Made by a program: the position numbers and the translations under genes. From Verrucomicrobiia bacterium (GTDB taxonomy: Bacteria; Verrucomicrobiota; Verrucomicrobiia; Opitutales; Cerasicoccaceae), in contig JAUIAM010000001.1 in the NCBI GenBank assembly GCA_030425485.1, positions 1 to 64,000 on the forward strand: a DNA stretch of 64,000 bases, in the 5' to 3' direction. The number at the start of each line of letters is the position of its first letter. Position 1 is the first letter of the stretch. The notes under the pieces were generated by a model. It was not told the origin of the DNA, did not search any database, and saw nothing but the letters and a program-made list of their open reading frames with translations. Positions 7,946 to 16,638 of this stretch are shown here, piece by piece.

Positions 7946-8437
7946 CTACTTGGCGGCAGCATGCATGCAGACGCCGTCAGGGCTCTTGGAGCGGCACACG
8001 GCGCTGACTTGCAGTCGCTGCGAGTGGGGCTGCATGTTGAGCTTGTCGCAGACGGTTTTGCCGTACCACTCCATGAAGGGGGCATCGACTTCAAAGATTT
8101 TGCCGCAGTCCTCGCAGATGACCTGAGCCTGAAAGGTCTGGGCCTGGCGGGTGGAGCGGTAGTACTTGTTGTCGTGGCCGACGTCGATCTCGCGGATCAT
8201 GCCGCTCTCGGTCAGGATGGGGAGTGAGCGGTAGACCGTGGCGCGTGAGACAGAGTCATCCAGCTTGCGCGAGTATTCGAGCAGGTCCTCTGCTGTAAAG
8301 TGGTCCTCCATGCCGTAGGCCGCATCAAAGATGGCCATGCGCTGGTTTGTCACACGTAAGCCCTTGCTGACAAGGAACTGTTTGAAGGTATCACGTGAAT
8401 CTTCAACGTGAGTTTGGGTCTCCGCAGTCGTAGCCAT
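7946..8437 (-). CDS. atypical Fur-family regulator
   Basis: 163 residues from ATG 8437 ([10 protein letters not shown]); a TTG 20 codons upstream is less likely. The N-terminal winged helix is typical of Fur ([38 protein letters not shown]). The dimerisation domain keeps the first structural zinc pair (CEDCGK), but the second pair is widely spaced ([10 protein letters not shown], eight residues between) and the usual HHDH sensing motif just before CEDC reads FQAQ. Metal sensing at that site is probably altered or absent. Located upstream of nadA and divergent from the DUF11 lipoprotein, both possible targets. Whether it senses Fe, Zn, peroxide or something else cannot be read. Confidence 0.85.
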   Translation of the reverse strand: MATTAETQTHVEDSRDTFKQFLVSKGLRVTNQRMAIFDAAYGMEDHFTAEDLLEYSRKLDDSVSRATVYRSLPILTESGMIREIDVGHDNKYYRSTRQAQTFQAQVICEDCGKIFEVDAPFMEWYGKTVCDKLNMQPHSQRLQVSAVCRSKSPDGVCMHAAAK

Positions 8438-8626
8438 ATTTGTAATGAGACTAAGTTGACACACGAGCTGAGCAGGGTCAATGGGTATTTCGTGCAAAAT
8501 GCAGTTTTTAAGCTAAACTCGTAAGCGTTTTAGCCGAACTGGCAAGGGTACCGTCGATGTGCCTAACTCCCTCGTATTACAGGATTTTGACCTTCTGTAA
8601 GTGTCGTCACATCCCTATTTTGGGAG

Positions 8627-8656
8627 TTGACACAGGTGTAGGGGAACGGCTCTACT
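8627..8656 (+). promoter_or_regulatory. candidate sigma-70 promoter for DUF11 lipoprotein
   Basis: TTGACA at 8627-8632 matches the -35 consensus exactly; TCTACT at 8651-8656 matches the -10 consensus at four of six positions with an 18-base spacer. It lies about 65 bases upstream of the ATG at 8720, in the 282-base divergent gap with the fur-like gene. A perfect -35 fits the high-expression look of the downstream gene. Confidence 0.45.
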
Positions 8657-8719
8657 AACAGACACTGGCCATCTCTTGGCCAATTGGTACATTTAACCTA
8701 ACCTAAAAACATAATCGCG

Positions 8720-10351
8720 ATGAAATTGTCACTATCTACGCTGAAGGCACTCTGGCTCCCCGGAGTGCTCTCTGCAGCAATCCTGCTTACGGGTTGTGAA
8801 TCCGCTGAAACCACCAAGGGCGCTAACCAATCCAAGGGCCCGGTTTCAGACGTACACGGCTACTCCAAGAACGCTTCCGATCAGAATGCAGCAGCTTCTG
8901 CCTCTGCCGATGGCGTTAACATCTACGAGGACGACCTCGTATCGGTTAACAAGCAGTACCTCTCCGGTTCGCTTGCTGGCTCACCCTTTACCTACAAAAT
9001 CATCGTGACGGCCAAGAAGCCGGTCATCAATGTTGAGATCGATGAGATCCTGCCCAAGGAAATCAAGTTCCAGCAGGCTGACCCGAAGGCCAGCATGGAC
9101 CAGTTTGGTATGCCCAGCTGGCAGCTCCCCGCGATGAAGGCTGGCGACTCCAAGACCATCACCGTGACGGTCGTTCCTTCCACCATTGGCAACTACGAAG
9201 TTTGCAGTGTGGTTCGCGCCGATCCGATGATCTGCATGCCGATCTTCGTTGGCCTGCCGCAGCTGACCATCGCCAAGACTGGCCCTGCTCAGACCGAAAT
9301 CGACCAGGACGTAACCTGGAACGTCGTTGTTAAGAACACCGGTAACGCTCCGGCTGCTGACGTTGTCATCACCGACAAGCTCCCCGCTGGTTTCGTAGCC
9401 AAGAGCCCGCTGACCAAGAACGTTGGCACCCTCAAGGCTGGCGAAACCGCCACCATGACCGTCGTCGCTACGGCCAAGGAACAGGGTAAGTTCGTCAACA
9501 ACGCTGTGGCAACTTCCAGCTCCGTTGACACGATCAACGCTTCCTCCCCGATCGTCGTTCAGCAGTCCAGCCTGAAGATCGTCAAGACCGGTCCGGCTAA
9601 CGGCTACATCTTCACCGACGAGCCTTACAAGATCACCGTAACCAACGATGGTGACACCACCCTGAACAACATCACGGTTGTGGACAACCTGCCGGACAAC
9701 TTCGTCCTCGAAGGTGAAGTCAAGCAGGCTGAAGTTAAGGACGTTGACACCGGCTCCACCATCCGCATCGCCAAGGACCCGCAGCGTAACGTTTACGGTT
9801 ACTGGCGTCCGGGCGGCAACCCGCAGACCGACGACTCCGCTGACGTCCTGACATGGACCATCGACAGCCTCGCTCCGGGTCAGTCCAAGAGCTTCGACCT
9901 CGCTGGTTACGCCACGCGTCCGATGACCACGGTTAACACCGCTACGGCCACGACCGACGGCATCAAGGAAACCGCTACCGCCTCCACCGTTTGGAAGGCT
10001 GTTCCGGGTGTCCACACCGCGATGAAGGACTCCATCGACCCGATCATGGTCGGTCAGGAAACCACCTACACGCTGCAGACGCTGAACCAGTCCTCTTACG
10101 AGACCTTCACCGTCACCAGCCAGAAGGTTAGCATTCCGAGCAACCTGAAGATCATCTCCGTCAGCACTGGCGGCGTTATCTCCGGTCAGACCGTTACCTA
10201 CCCGGCCGTATCGCTGGCTCCGGGCCGCGAAGTTACCCGCTCCATCACCGTTCAGGGTGTAAGCGCTGGCACCGTTACCACGAAGATGGAAACGATGACC
10301 AACTTCCGCGACACGCCGATCCTCGACGAAGAATCGACCACGATTTACTAA
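8720..10351 (+). CDS. DUF11-repeat envelope lipoprotein (OmcB-like)
   Basis: 543 residues with signal peptide and lipobox (LLTGC, Cys about 26), then a low-complexity linker and at least three tandem DUF11 beta-sandwich repeats. Each contains the hallmark (V/I)(V/I)xN(T/D)G and DxLPxxF blocks: VKNTGNAPAADVVITDKLP about residue 208, VTNDGDTTLNNITVVDNLP about 308, and a degenerate fourth near 445. DUF11 also builds OmcB, the large cysteine-rich envelope protein of Chlamydiae, but this protein has only three cysteines. Monocistronic, with a good promoter upstream, a strong terminator downstream and strongly biased codons (AAG, GTT/GTC, ACC), suggesting an abundant structural envelope protein. 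Exact role unknown. Confidence 0.85.
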   Translation: MKLSLSTLKALWLPGVLSAAILLTGCESAETTKGANQSKGPVSDVHGYSKNASDQNAAASASADGVNIYEDDLVSVNKQYLSGSLAGSPFTYKIIVTAKKPVINVEIDEILPKEIKFQQADPKASMDQFGMPSWQLPAMKAGDSKTITVTVVPSTIGNYEVCSVVRADPMICMPIFVGLPQLTIAKTGPAQTEIDQDVTWNVVVKNTGNAPAADVVITDKLPAGFVAKSPLTKNVGTLKAGETATMTVVATAKEQGKFVNNAVATSSSVDTINASSPIVVQQSSLKIVKTGPANGYIFTDEPYKITVTNDGDTTLNNITVVDNLPDNFVLEGEVKQAEVKDVDTGSTIRIAKDPQRNVYGYWRPGGNPQTDDSADVLTWTIDSLAPGQSKSFDLAGYATRPMTTVNTATATTDGIKETATASTVWKAVPGVHTAMKDSIDPIMVGQETTYTLQTLNQSSYETFTVTSQKVSIPSNLKIISVSTGGVISGQTVTYPAVSLAPGREVTRSITVQGVSAGTVTTKMETMTNFRDTPILDEESTTIY

Positions 10352-10375
10352 GCCGAGTCGCTTAGTTCTCCTTTC

Positions 10376-10407
10376 AAAGCCCGCATCGATCGATGCGGGC
10401 TTTTTTT
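10376..10407 (+). terminator. strong rho-independent terminator
   Basis: GCCCGCATCGATCGATGCGGGC (10379-10400) is a perfect palindrome forming a GC-rich hairpin, flanked by AAA on the left and seven T on the right. It ends the DUF11 lipoprotein transcript before priA, 24 bases after the stop. Confidence 0.93.
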
Positions 10408-10444
10408 GGCTTTGCGCAGAGTCCGCTCTGGGTGATGCTGTCGT

Positions 10445-12694
10445 ATGCCCGTCAAAGAAGAGCGCATCATCGAAGTGTTGACCTACGGTGGCCCAGAGCG
10501 TCGCCTGGCCTACAAAGTGCGCGATACCACACGTGGCTATACCGGGCCCGGCGCACTTGTGCGCGTACCGCTGATGAATCGCTCCTGCCTCGCGCTGGTC
10601 TGCGAGGGGCTGGGAGAGGACGTCCCTCTGGCTAACAAGCTGAAATACGTACACGAGGGACTCTACGATGAGCCCATCCTGACCCCGGACTTGATCGTGT
10701 TGGCCCAGTGGTTGACGCGCTACTATGCCGCGCCACTTACGAGTACGCTGGAGACGGTTGTCCCCGCGCCGGTGCGTGCGATCATGTCGCCCAAGACCAC
10801 ACGCCTGATCGAACTGGCGCACCACCCCAAGCCAGATGAGCTCGACGCCTTGGCCAAGAAGGCACCACGGCAGGCCGAATTGGTGCGTTTTCTCATGCAG
10901 CAGGACAAGCCCATCTCGCGTCCCCTCTTGCTCAGCCGCCTGAAGCTTGCACCGACCAGTTGCGATGCGCTGGTCAAAAAGGGGCTGCTCAAGGAGCTTG
11001 TCCGCGACGAGTCCCGCGAAGCTTATGCGGACGATCTTGGGGACGAGGAGTCGGCCACGGTGGGGGAGGTTACACTGACTGAGCAGCAGGCCGAAGTTTT
11101 GCTAGACCTGGAAGCGAGTTTGCAGGCGCGGGAATTCCGCCCGCACTTGCTGCATGGTGTGACCGGTTCGGGCAAGACCGAGGTGTACCTGCGCCTGATC
11201 GAGAACGTCCTGGCTGAGGGGGGCGGAGCCATCTTTATGGTGCCCGAAGTCGCGCTGACCCCGCAAACCCTGGGCCGGGTACGCTCACGCTTGAACAAGA
11301 TCGGCGAAAAGGTCGTCGTCTGGCATAGCCATCTCTCTGCCGGAGAGCGGGCAGACGGCTGGATGGCTATGGCCCGCGGCGAGGCCAAGGTCGTGGTTGG
11401 GGCGCGTTCGGCCGTCTTTGCCCCCATTCCCAACCTGCGGCTCATCATCGTGGACGAGGAGCACGAGCCCGCCTACAAGCAGGCCGAGTCGCCGCGCTAC
11501 CACGGGCGCGATGTGGCCGTCTATCGGGCCCGGCTCTGCGGAGCGCTTTGTGTGCTGGGCTCGGCCACACCTGCGCTGGAGTCTCTTTATAATGTGGAGT
11601 CCGGGCGCTATCGCCTCAACCGACTGACCCGCCGTGTGGATGATCGTCAGTTGCCCACCGTTCACCTCGTGGACATGACCCGGGAGAAGCTCAACCCGAA
11701 GGGCGCAGTCACGATCTCAAATATCCTTGCGGATAAAATGATCGAGCGTTTTGAGCAGCAGGAGCAGTCCATCCTCTTTCTCAATCGCCGGGGCTACAAT
11801 ACGAGCATGCTTTGCCCGGAGTGCAGCCACGTGGCGGAGTGCCCACATTGCAGCGTTACGCTGACCTACCACCGCACGGATGAGCGCATCAAGTGCCACG
11901 TTTGTGGTTACCAGGAGCGTGCGCCCCGGCGTTGCCCCAAGTGCGGCTCGGCCAAGTACCGGGGGCGGGGCTACGGGACGCAGAAGATCGAGGAGACGGT
12001 GCAAAAGATCCTCCCGCGGGCGCGCATCATGCGGCTCGACACGGACACGATGACGAAGAAGCACCTCTTCCGCAAAATCCTCTCCGACTTCCGTACGGGT
12101 AAGATCGACATCCTCGTCGGCACCCAGATGTTGGCCAAGGGCCTAGACTTTCCCAACGTCACCTTGGTGGGACTTGTCGATGCGGACATCGCCCTTCACG
12201 TGCCGGACTTTCGCGCGGCGGAGCGGACGTTTCAACTGCTGGTGCAGGTTTCTGGGCGGGCCGGGCGAGGCGATAAGGCAGGGGAGGTCGTGGTGCAGAC
12301 CTTCATGCCACACAGCCCGCCGATCCAGTATGCGCGCAGGGCGGACTTTGAGGGCTTTTTGCAAGAGGAGTTGGACCAGCGGCGGGATTTCCACTATCCT
12401 CCGTTCCGCCACCTCGTGCGCCATCTGTTTCGCGGGCGCAACCCGGAGAAGGTCAACTTCTACGCCGAGCAGTGGTCGCGCCTGCTGGAGGAGAAGCTGG
12501 AGGCCGAAATTGAGATTCGTGGTCCCGCCCCCGCCCCGCTGGAGAAGGTCAAGGACACCTACCGCTTTCACCTCTGGTACTTCGTGGGAAATGTCTCGCG
12601 TGTGCTGCCCATGATTACCGCGTTGCGGCAGGATTTTCCCATGGACGAGGAAGTCATTGACGTGCTCGATGTCGATCCGGTAGACCTCGTGTAA
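10445..12694 (+). CDS. priA: primosomal replication restart helicase PriA
   Basis: 749 residues. N-terminal DNA-binding domain, then a superfamily 2 helicase: Walker A GVTGSGKTEVYLR near residue 238, DEEHEPAYKQ Walker B box, GSATPALES motif III. A zinc-binding insert with paired cysteines follows (CPECSHVAECPHC, CHVCGY, CPKCGS, about residues 458-502). C-terminal motifs include GTQMLAKGLDFPNVTLVG and QVSGRAGRGDKAGEV. PriA reloads the replisome at collapsed forks. The ATG at 10445 lies 37 bases after the lipoprotein terminator, so its promoter must overlap this short gap. Confidence 0.96.
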   Translation: MPVKEERIIEVLTYGGPERRLAYKVRDTTRGYTGPGALVRVPLMNRSCLALVCEGLGEDVPLANKLKYVHEGLYDEPILTPDLIVLAQWLTRYYAAPLTSTLETVVPAPVRAIMSPKTTRLIELAHHPKPDELDALAKKAPRQAELVRFLMQQDKPISRPLLLSRLKLAPTSCDALVKKGLLKELVRDESREAYADDLGDEESATVGEVTLTEQQAEVLLDLEASLQAREFRPHLLHGVTGSGKTEVYLRLIENVLAEGGGAIFMVPEVALTPQTLGRVRSRLNKIGEKVVVWHSHLSAGERADGWMAMARGEAKVVVGARSAVFAPIPNLRLIIVDEEHEPAYKQAESPRYHGRDVAVYRARLCGALCVLGSATPALESLYNVESGRYRLNRLTRRVDDRQLPTVHLVDMTREKLNPKGAVTISNILADKMIERFEQQEQSILFLNRRGYNTSMLCPECSHVAECPHCSVTLTYHRTDERIKCHVCGYQERAPRRCPKCGSAKYRGRGYGTQKIEETVQKILPRARIMRLDTDTMTKKHLFRKILSDFRTGKIDILVGTQMLAKGLDFPNVTLVGLVDADIALHVPDFRAAERTFQLLVQVSGRAGRGDKAGEVVVQTFMPHSPPIQYARRADFEGFLQEELDQRRDFHYPPFRHLVRHLFRGRNPEKVNFYAEQWSRLLEEKLEAEIEIRGPAPAPLEKVKDTYRFHLWYFVGNVSRVLPMITALRQDFPMDEEVIDVLDVDPVDLV

Positions 12695-12720
12695 CCACTG
12701 AGTGACTCACGGTTGTCGGG

Positions 12721-12775
12721 CCGCCGTCATGCCCCCGTGGGCCTGTTGCGTAAAGGGGCTTGTCATGGGGGGCGG
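12721..12775 (+). other. nested stem region between priA and ndk
   Basis: CCGCC (12721-12725) pairs with GGCGG (12771-12775), and GCCCC (12731-12735) pairs with GGGGC (12755-12759), giving a nested GC-rich structure in the 118-base priA-ndk gap. It could be a priA terminator or an ndk leader structure. No T-run follows it. Confidence 0.3.
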
Positions 12776-12812
12776 TTTCAGTCATACCTGCCGGAATATA
12801 CCTACGACAGTT

Positions 12813-13229
12813 ATGGAAAAAACCCTCATTCTTCTGAAACCCGACTGCATGGAGCGCAAGCTCTGGGGCCTCGTGCTCGACCGCTTCGCCAAGGTTGATT
12901 TCGACATCGTTGCCTGCAAGATGCTCCGCCTGGACGAAGCCCTGCTCAAGGAGCACTACGCGCACATTGCTGATCGTCCGTTTTTCCCGGAAATTGCCAA
13001 CTTTATGGGCTCGCGCCCGGTTATCGCAATAGTACTCAAGGGGCCGGAAGCCATCGCGCGCGTCCGTTCGCTGCTCGGCCCGACCGACTCCAAGGCTGCC
13101 CCCGCAGGCACCATCCGTGGTGACATGGGCGCGGACAAGATGCTGAACCTCGTACACGCCTCCGACAGTCCGGAAGCCGCCGAAGCCGAGATCAAGCGCT
13201 TCTTCGGTGACGACCCGATCTTCGACTAG
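12813..13229 (+). CDS. ndk: nucleoside diphosphate kinase
   Basis: 138 residues from ATG 12813 (MEKTLILLKPDCMERK), the family's normal start and length; the longer frame from 12702 is upstream sequence. Transfers the gamma phosphate of NTPs to NDPs through a phosphohistidine. The active-site histidine is H115 in NLVHASDS, and RGDMG and the FFPEIANFMGSRP substrate loop are present. The family usually reads NLIHGSD, so the alanine is a minor variant. Downstream lies a repeat-filled gap and the convergent ispF. Confidence 0.94.
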   Translation: MEKTLILLKPDCMERKLWGLVLDRFAKVDFDIVACKMLRLDEALLKEHYAHIADRPFFPEIANFMGSRPVIAIVLKGPEAIARVRSLLGPTDSKAAPAGTIRGDMGADKMLNLVHASDSPEAAEAEIKRFFGDDPIFD

Positions 13230-13587
13230 GTTGCACCCGCCAGCATGGAGTGGCTACGCCCCTACAGAAGCTGAGCCAGCTTCACTGCTCTGAGGGGCTT
13301 TGCCCCAGTCGCTGGTCCGGCCGGACCTCCCGTTGGTCGCTACCCCGAGTGTGGGATGGTGCGCTAGGCCGTGAGCCAAATTCATTATAAAATGCAGATG
13401 GCCGAAAAAAGGCCGAGGGCATTGCCGGGGATTCAGGTTGAACCTGAAGCTCTCTGCGTCTTTGCGGCTTTGCGTGAAATAATTTATACAAGAACTAAGC
13501 TAGCAGAACACTAGCTCAGGATAAGACTTCTCTTTTTCAGCGAGTGATGCGGGAGCATCACAGGTGCAGGACTGTGTCCTGCTGCTG
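13230..13587. repeat. composite repeat island (copy C plus insert)
   Basis: 358 bases with no gene, between convergent ndk and ispF. The left part carries, inverted relative to copy A, GAAGCTGAGCCAGCTTC (13267-13283), AGGGGCTTTGCCCC (13293-13306) and the GGTCGCTACCCC/GGTGCGC segment (13335-13364). The right part holds GATGCGGGAGCATC (13546-13559) and GCAGGACTGTGTCCTGC (13566-13582), which runs into the ispF TAG stop. Between them are a 17-base palindrome TTCAGGTTGAACCTGAA (13432-13448), a CTCTGCGTCTTTGCGG arm (13451-13466) of a widespread environmental repeat, and GCTAG/CTAGC (13499-13515). It looks like a dispersed element split by a second, unrelated repeat. Confidence 0.7.
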
Positions 13588-14073
13588 CTACCCTCTTTTT
13601 TCGAGCATGACGACGGCGTGTGCGGCGATGCCCATGCTGCGGCCGAGGTCACCGATCTTTTCGTTGGTGGTGGCCTTGAGGCCGACTTCGGTCGGTTCGA
13701 TCTGCATGCTCTTGGCCAGGACGGCCTTCATGGCGTCGAGGTGGGGGGCGATCTTAGGCTCCTCGGCGATGAGGGCAATGTCGCAGTTGCCCACCTGGTA
13801 GCCGCGCGAGTGGGCCTCATCCACGGCCTTGCGCAGGATGTCCTGCGAGTCCATACCCTTGCAGCGTGGGTCGTCATTGGGAAAAAAGTGGCCGATGTCG
13901 GGCAGGCCGAGCGCGCCGAGGACGGCGTCGGCCATGGCGTGCGTCAGGCAGTCGGCGTCTGAGTGGCCGTCGAGGCCCTTGTCGTGCGGGATATCCACCC
14001 CGCCCAGGATCAGCTTGCGCCCTTCGGCGAAGCGGTGAATGTCGTAGCCCAGTCCGATTCTAAATTGACTCAT
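13588..14073 (-). CDS. ispF: 2-C-methyl-D-erythritol 2,4-cyclodiphosphate synthase
   Basis: 161 residues from ATG 14073 (MSQFRIGLGYDIHRF); the longer frame to 14115 is not family-like. Cyclises CDP-ME 2-phosphate, releasing CMP, in the MEP isoprenoid pathway. Metal ligands are visible in GYDIHRF (D and H) and in the later HSDADCLTHAMADA block; GALGLPDIGHFFP and the C-terminal GIAAHAVVML complete the signature. Third gene of the probable pyrF-ispD-ispF operon, 67 bases after ispD. Its TAG stop abuts the hairpin of a dispersed repeat. Confidence 0.95.
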   Translation of the reverse strand: MSQFRIGLGYDIHRFAEGRKLILGGVDIPHDKGLDGHSDADCLTHAMADAVLGALGLPDIGHFFPNDDPRCKGMDSQDILRKAVDEAHSRGYQVGNCDIALIAEEPKIAPHLDAMKAVLAKSMQIEPTEVGLKATTNEKIGDLGRSMGIAAHAVVMLEKRG

Positions 14074-14140
14074 GGGGTAGGTTGAAGCGTAGCCTTGGGG
14101 TAGAGGCAAAGCCAAAATCCCAATATCGTCCCTTGCACGC

Positions 14141-14854
14141 TTAAACAGCAGCCGTGCGGCTACTCAGGAGAAACTCCAGGTAGGGCAGGTCGCCGGGTAC
14201 GGTCAGCTTCGGGTTAGGCGTGAGGTTTTCCACCAGGGTGACGCCGATGCCCTGCTGGGCAAGGGCGGCGGTGTCATCGGTCACGCTGAGGCCGTCCAGA
14301 CGCAGGCGGCGATAGGCTTCGGCGATCTCTTCGCGGGCAAAAGCCTGCGGCGTCTCCATCGCCCAGAGGCTGGCCCGGGGGACGTCCTTCAGCCGACGCT
14401 TGGAAAGGGTCTTGCGGGTGGAAGCCTTCTTGATCGTGTCCGTGACGCGGTGGGCCAGCACAGCGGCGTCGTCCTCGACCACGGCCTTATGCAGGTCACG
14501 CAAGGCCTGAGGGTGGATGCAGGGGCGTGCGCAGTCGTGGATGTAAACGTACTCCACCAGCAGGGAGAGCTCGTTGAGCGCGTTAAAGACCGAGTCCTGC
14601 CGCTCCTTGCCGCCTTCGACCCAGCCAAGGGTGTAGTTGTGCGGCACCGAGGCGAAGGCTTCCTCGAGTTGGCCGCGCTGCTCGTCGTCGCGGTAGACGA
14701 TCATGATCTGGTCAATGATGTCCGCTTCCTGAAAAGCTTTAAGGGAATGCAGGACGACGGCTTGGCCGTTGAGCGGGACGAGGACTTTGTCCTGGACGGC
14801 ACCGCGCATGCGGGTACCACTCCCCGCACAGAGGAAAATAGCTGCGTGTGACAT
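14141..14854 (-). CDS. ispD: 2-C-methyl-D-erythritol 4-phosphate cytidylyltransferase
   Basis: 237 residues. Transfers CMP from CTP to MEP in isoprenoid precursor synthesis. The N-terminal nucleotide-binding signature is FLCAGSGTRMRG (usually AAGxGxRxG; here the first residue is cysteine). Other blocks: VPLNGQAVVLHSLKAF, GGKERQDSVFNAL, YIHDCARPCI (substrate-binding DxARP), MDTPQAF-like METPQAF and TDDTAALAQQGI. It sits between pyrF (29-base gap) and ispF (67-base gap) on the same strand. Confidence 0.94.
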   Translation of the reverse strand: MSHAAIFLCAGSGTRMRGAVQDKVLVPLNGQAVVLHSLKAFQEADIIDQIMIVYRDDEQRGQLEEAFASVPHNYTLGWVEGGKERQDSVFNALNELSLLVEYVYIHDCARPCIHPQALRDLHKAVVEDDAAVLAHRVTDTIKKASTRKTLSKRRLKDVPRASLWAMETPQAFAREEIAEAYRRLRLDGLSVTDDTAALAQQGIGVTLVENLTPNPKLTVPGDLPYLEFLLSSRTAAV

Positions 14855-14883
14855 GGCTAGAAAGTAGGTTAGGGAAAAGGCTT

Positions 14884-15588
14884 TTAGCGTAATTCGGCCA
14901 AAATGCGGCGCACGGCCAGTGCGGGGTCGTCTGCTTTGAGGATGGGGCGGCCCACCACGATGTAGGATGCGCCCTTGGCCCGGGCGCCCATGGGTGTGAG
15001 GATGCGCTTCTGGTCATCACTGCTGGCCCCTTCAGGGCGTACGCCGGGCGTGATGATGTCCACGCTTGAGCCCAGCTCCTGGCGGACGTGCGGCAGCTCC
15101 AGCGGCGAGCAAACCAGTCCGGACAGGCCGGACTCTGTGGCCAGGCGGGCCAGGCGCAGGACGAGCTCCTCCGGGTCTTCATCGACGCCGATCGTGGCCA
15201 GCCCGGCGCGGTCCATCGAGGTCAGCACGGTGACGCCGAGCAGCTTGAGGTCCGGGTTGGTCTCTGCGGCGGCTTCAGCGGCGCGGGCCATCATCTCGGG
15301 CCCGCCCATGGTGTGGATCGTCAACATGCCAGCCGGAACGCCTTTCAGGCTGCGCACGGCGGAGGCGACAGTGTTGGGGATGTCGTGCATCTTGAGGTCG
15401 AGAAAGACCGAGTGCCCGGCATCGGCGATTTCCTGCACGAGGTCCGTGCCGTATTTGACAAAGAGTTGCAGGCCGACTTTTACCCACGTTAATTGCGGGC
15501 CGCACTTCTTCAGGACGCTCATGGCGTCTTCGCGTGTAGGGACGTCGAGGGCGAGTATTAGCTCACATGCTGGGTCGGTCTTGCTCAT
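14884..15588 (-). CDS. pyrF: orotidine 5'-phosphate decarboxylase
   Basis: 234 residues from ATG 15588 (MSKTDPACELILALDVPT); the frame extends upstream to 15708, but that part overlaps the divergent ispE. Decarboxylates OMP to UMP. The catalytic DLKMHDIPNTV block with the K and D residues, ALDVPT, KVGLQLFVKYG and the phosphate loop TPGVRPEG near the C-terminus are present. First gene of pyrF-ispD-ispF. The 58-base divergent gap with ispE must carry both promoters. pyrE is elsewhere in the window, at 58.7 kb. Confidence 0.95.
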   Translation of the reverse strand: MSKTDPACELILALDVPTREDAMSVLKKCGPQLTWVKVGLQLFVKYGTDLVQEIADAGHSVFLDLKMHDIPNTVASAVRSLKGVPAGMLTIHTMGGPEMMARAAEAAAETNPDLKLLGVTVLTSMDRAGLATIGVDEDPEELVLRLARLATESGLSGLVCSPLELPHVRQELGSSVDIITPGVRPEGASSDDQKRILTPMGARAKGASYIVVGRPILKADDPALAVRRILAELR

Positions 15589-15646
15589 AAATGGCTTTTC
15601 ATTGCACAACAAAGCGATAATGGTGCCAACTTCTTTTCGACCTAAA

Positions 15647-16549
15647 ATGAAGACTTTATTCCAAACCCTGGATTGTCCGGCCAAAGTGAACTTCCTGCTC
15701 GCCATCACGGGGGCGCGTGAGGACGGCTTTCACGAGCTGGTCAGCCTCGTCGTACAACTGGACTTCGGCGACACCCTGCGCGTGGACTACAATCCCGAGG
15801 CTAGTGGACCGGACAGCCTGACCTGCAACATCGCGGACATCCCTCTGGACGATTCCAACCTCGTACTGAAGGCCGCGCGCCTCTTTCGTGAGCGTAGCAG
15901 AGTAGGGGGCAGCTTTAGCTTTGATCTGACCAAGCGCATCCCCCACGGAGCGGGACTGGGCGGGGGCAGCAGTGATGGGGCCCAGGCCCTGCGTGCCATG
16001 AACGCGCTTTGCGGAAACCCGCTCACGGACGTGGTGCTGGCCGAGCTCGCCGCCGAGATGGGCTCGGATTGCCCGCTCTTTCTGGGCACGGCTCCGGTCA
16101 TTATGCGTGGACGCGGTGAGGATATTTCACCCTTGGGTGGGGCGGCTCTTGAGGCTCTGCGCGGGGTGCCGCTACTGGTATTTAAACCCAATTTCCCCAT
16201 CGGCACGGGTTGGGCCTACGGTCAAATGAAGGCGAAGGGCGATGCTTATCTCGCCGCCGAGGGTGTGGAGCAGCAGCTCACCCAGTGGCAAAAAACGCCC
16301 ACCGTCGCCGATTTCCCTTTTGTAAATAATATGCAGACCGTGGCTTTCGAAAAATACGTGGCCTTACCCAGCTTATTGGAGGCTCTGCGCGCGCGATTTG
16401 GGCTCACCTGCCTGATGAGCGGCAGCGGCAGCAGTTGTTTTGCCCTGCTAGACGGTGTTGCCGAGGACACCGTGGAGGACGCCATGGCCTACATCCGCAG
16501 CGCGTGGGGAGAGGATGCGTTTTGCTGCCGTACGAGCACCCTGAAGTAA
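15647..16549 (+). CDS. ispE: 4-diphosphocytidyl-2-C-methyl-D-erythritol kinase
   Basis: 300 residues from ATG 15647 (MKTLFQTLDCPAKVNFLL); a much longer frame upstream is the antisense of pyrF. GHMP kinase that phosphorylates CDP-ME in the MEP pathway. The ATP loop PHGAGLGGGSSDGA lies near residue 100, the N-terminal PAKVNFLLAI and GFHELVSLV blocks are typical, and the C-terminal LMSGSGSSCFAL is motif 3. Divergent from pyrF-ispD-ispF, so three MEP genes share one promoter region. ptsI follows after 89 bases. Confidence 0.95.
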   Translation: MKTLFQTLDCPAKVNFLLAITGAREDGFHELVSLVVQLDFGDTLRVDYNPEASGPDSLTCNIADIPLDDSNLVLKAARLFRERSRVGGSFSFDLTKRIPHGAGLGGGSSDGAQALRAMNALCGNPLTDVVLAELAAEMGSDCPLFLGTAPVIMRGRGEDISPLGGAALEALRGVPLLVFKPNFPIGTGWAYGQMKAKGDAYLAAEGVEQQLTQWQKTPTVADFPFVNNMQTVAFEKYVALPSLLEALRARFGLTCLMSGSGSSCFALLDGVAEDTVEDAMAYIRSAWGEDAFCCRTSTLK

Positions 16550-16638
16550 GACCGTGTTGCGCTGTAGGATAAAAATTCCTTGCAAGTGGCGAATTCTCGC
16601 ACGGAAATAGCTATAGCCCGATATTGGGAGTATACTGC

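Noticed and set aside
8981-10825. 614-codon open frame on the minus strand
   Set aside because: Antisense to the DUF11 lipoprotein, whose biased codons leave the opposite frame open; no recognisable domains and it crosses a strong terminator.
13282-13491. 69-codon minus-strand frame containing HAKPQRRRE
   Set aside because: This peptide is the well-known translation of a dispersed environmental DNA repeat, not a gene.
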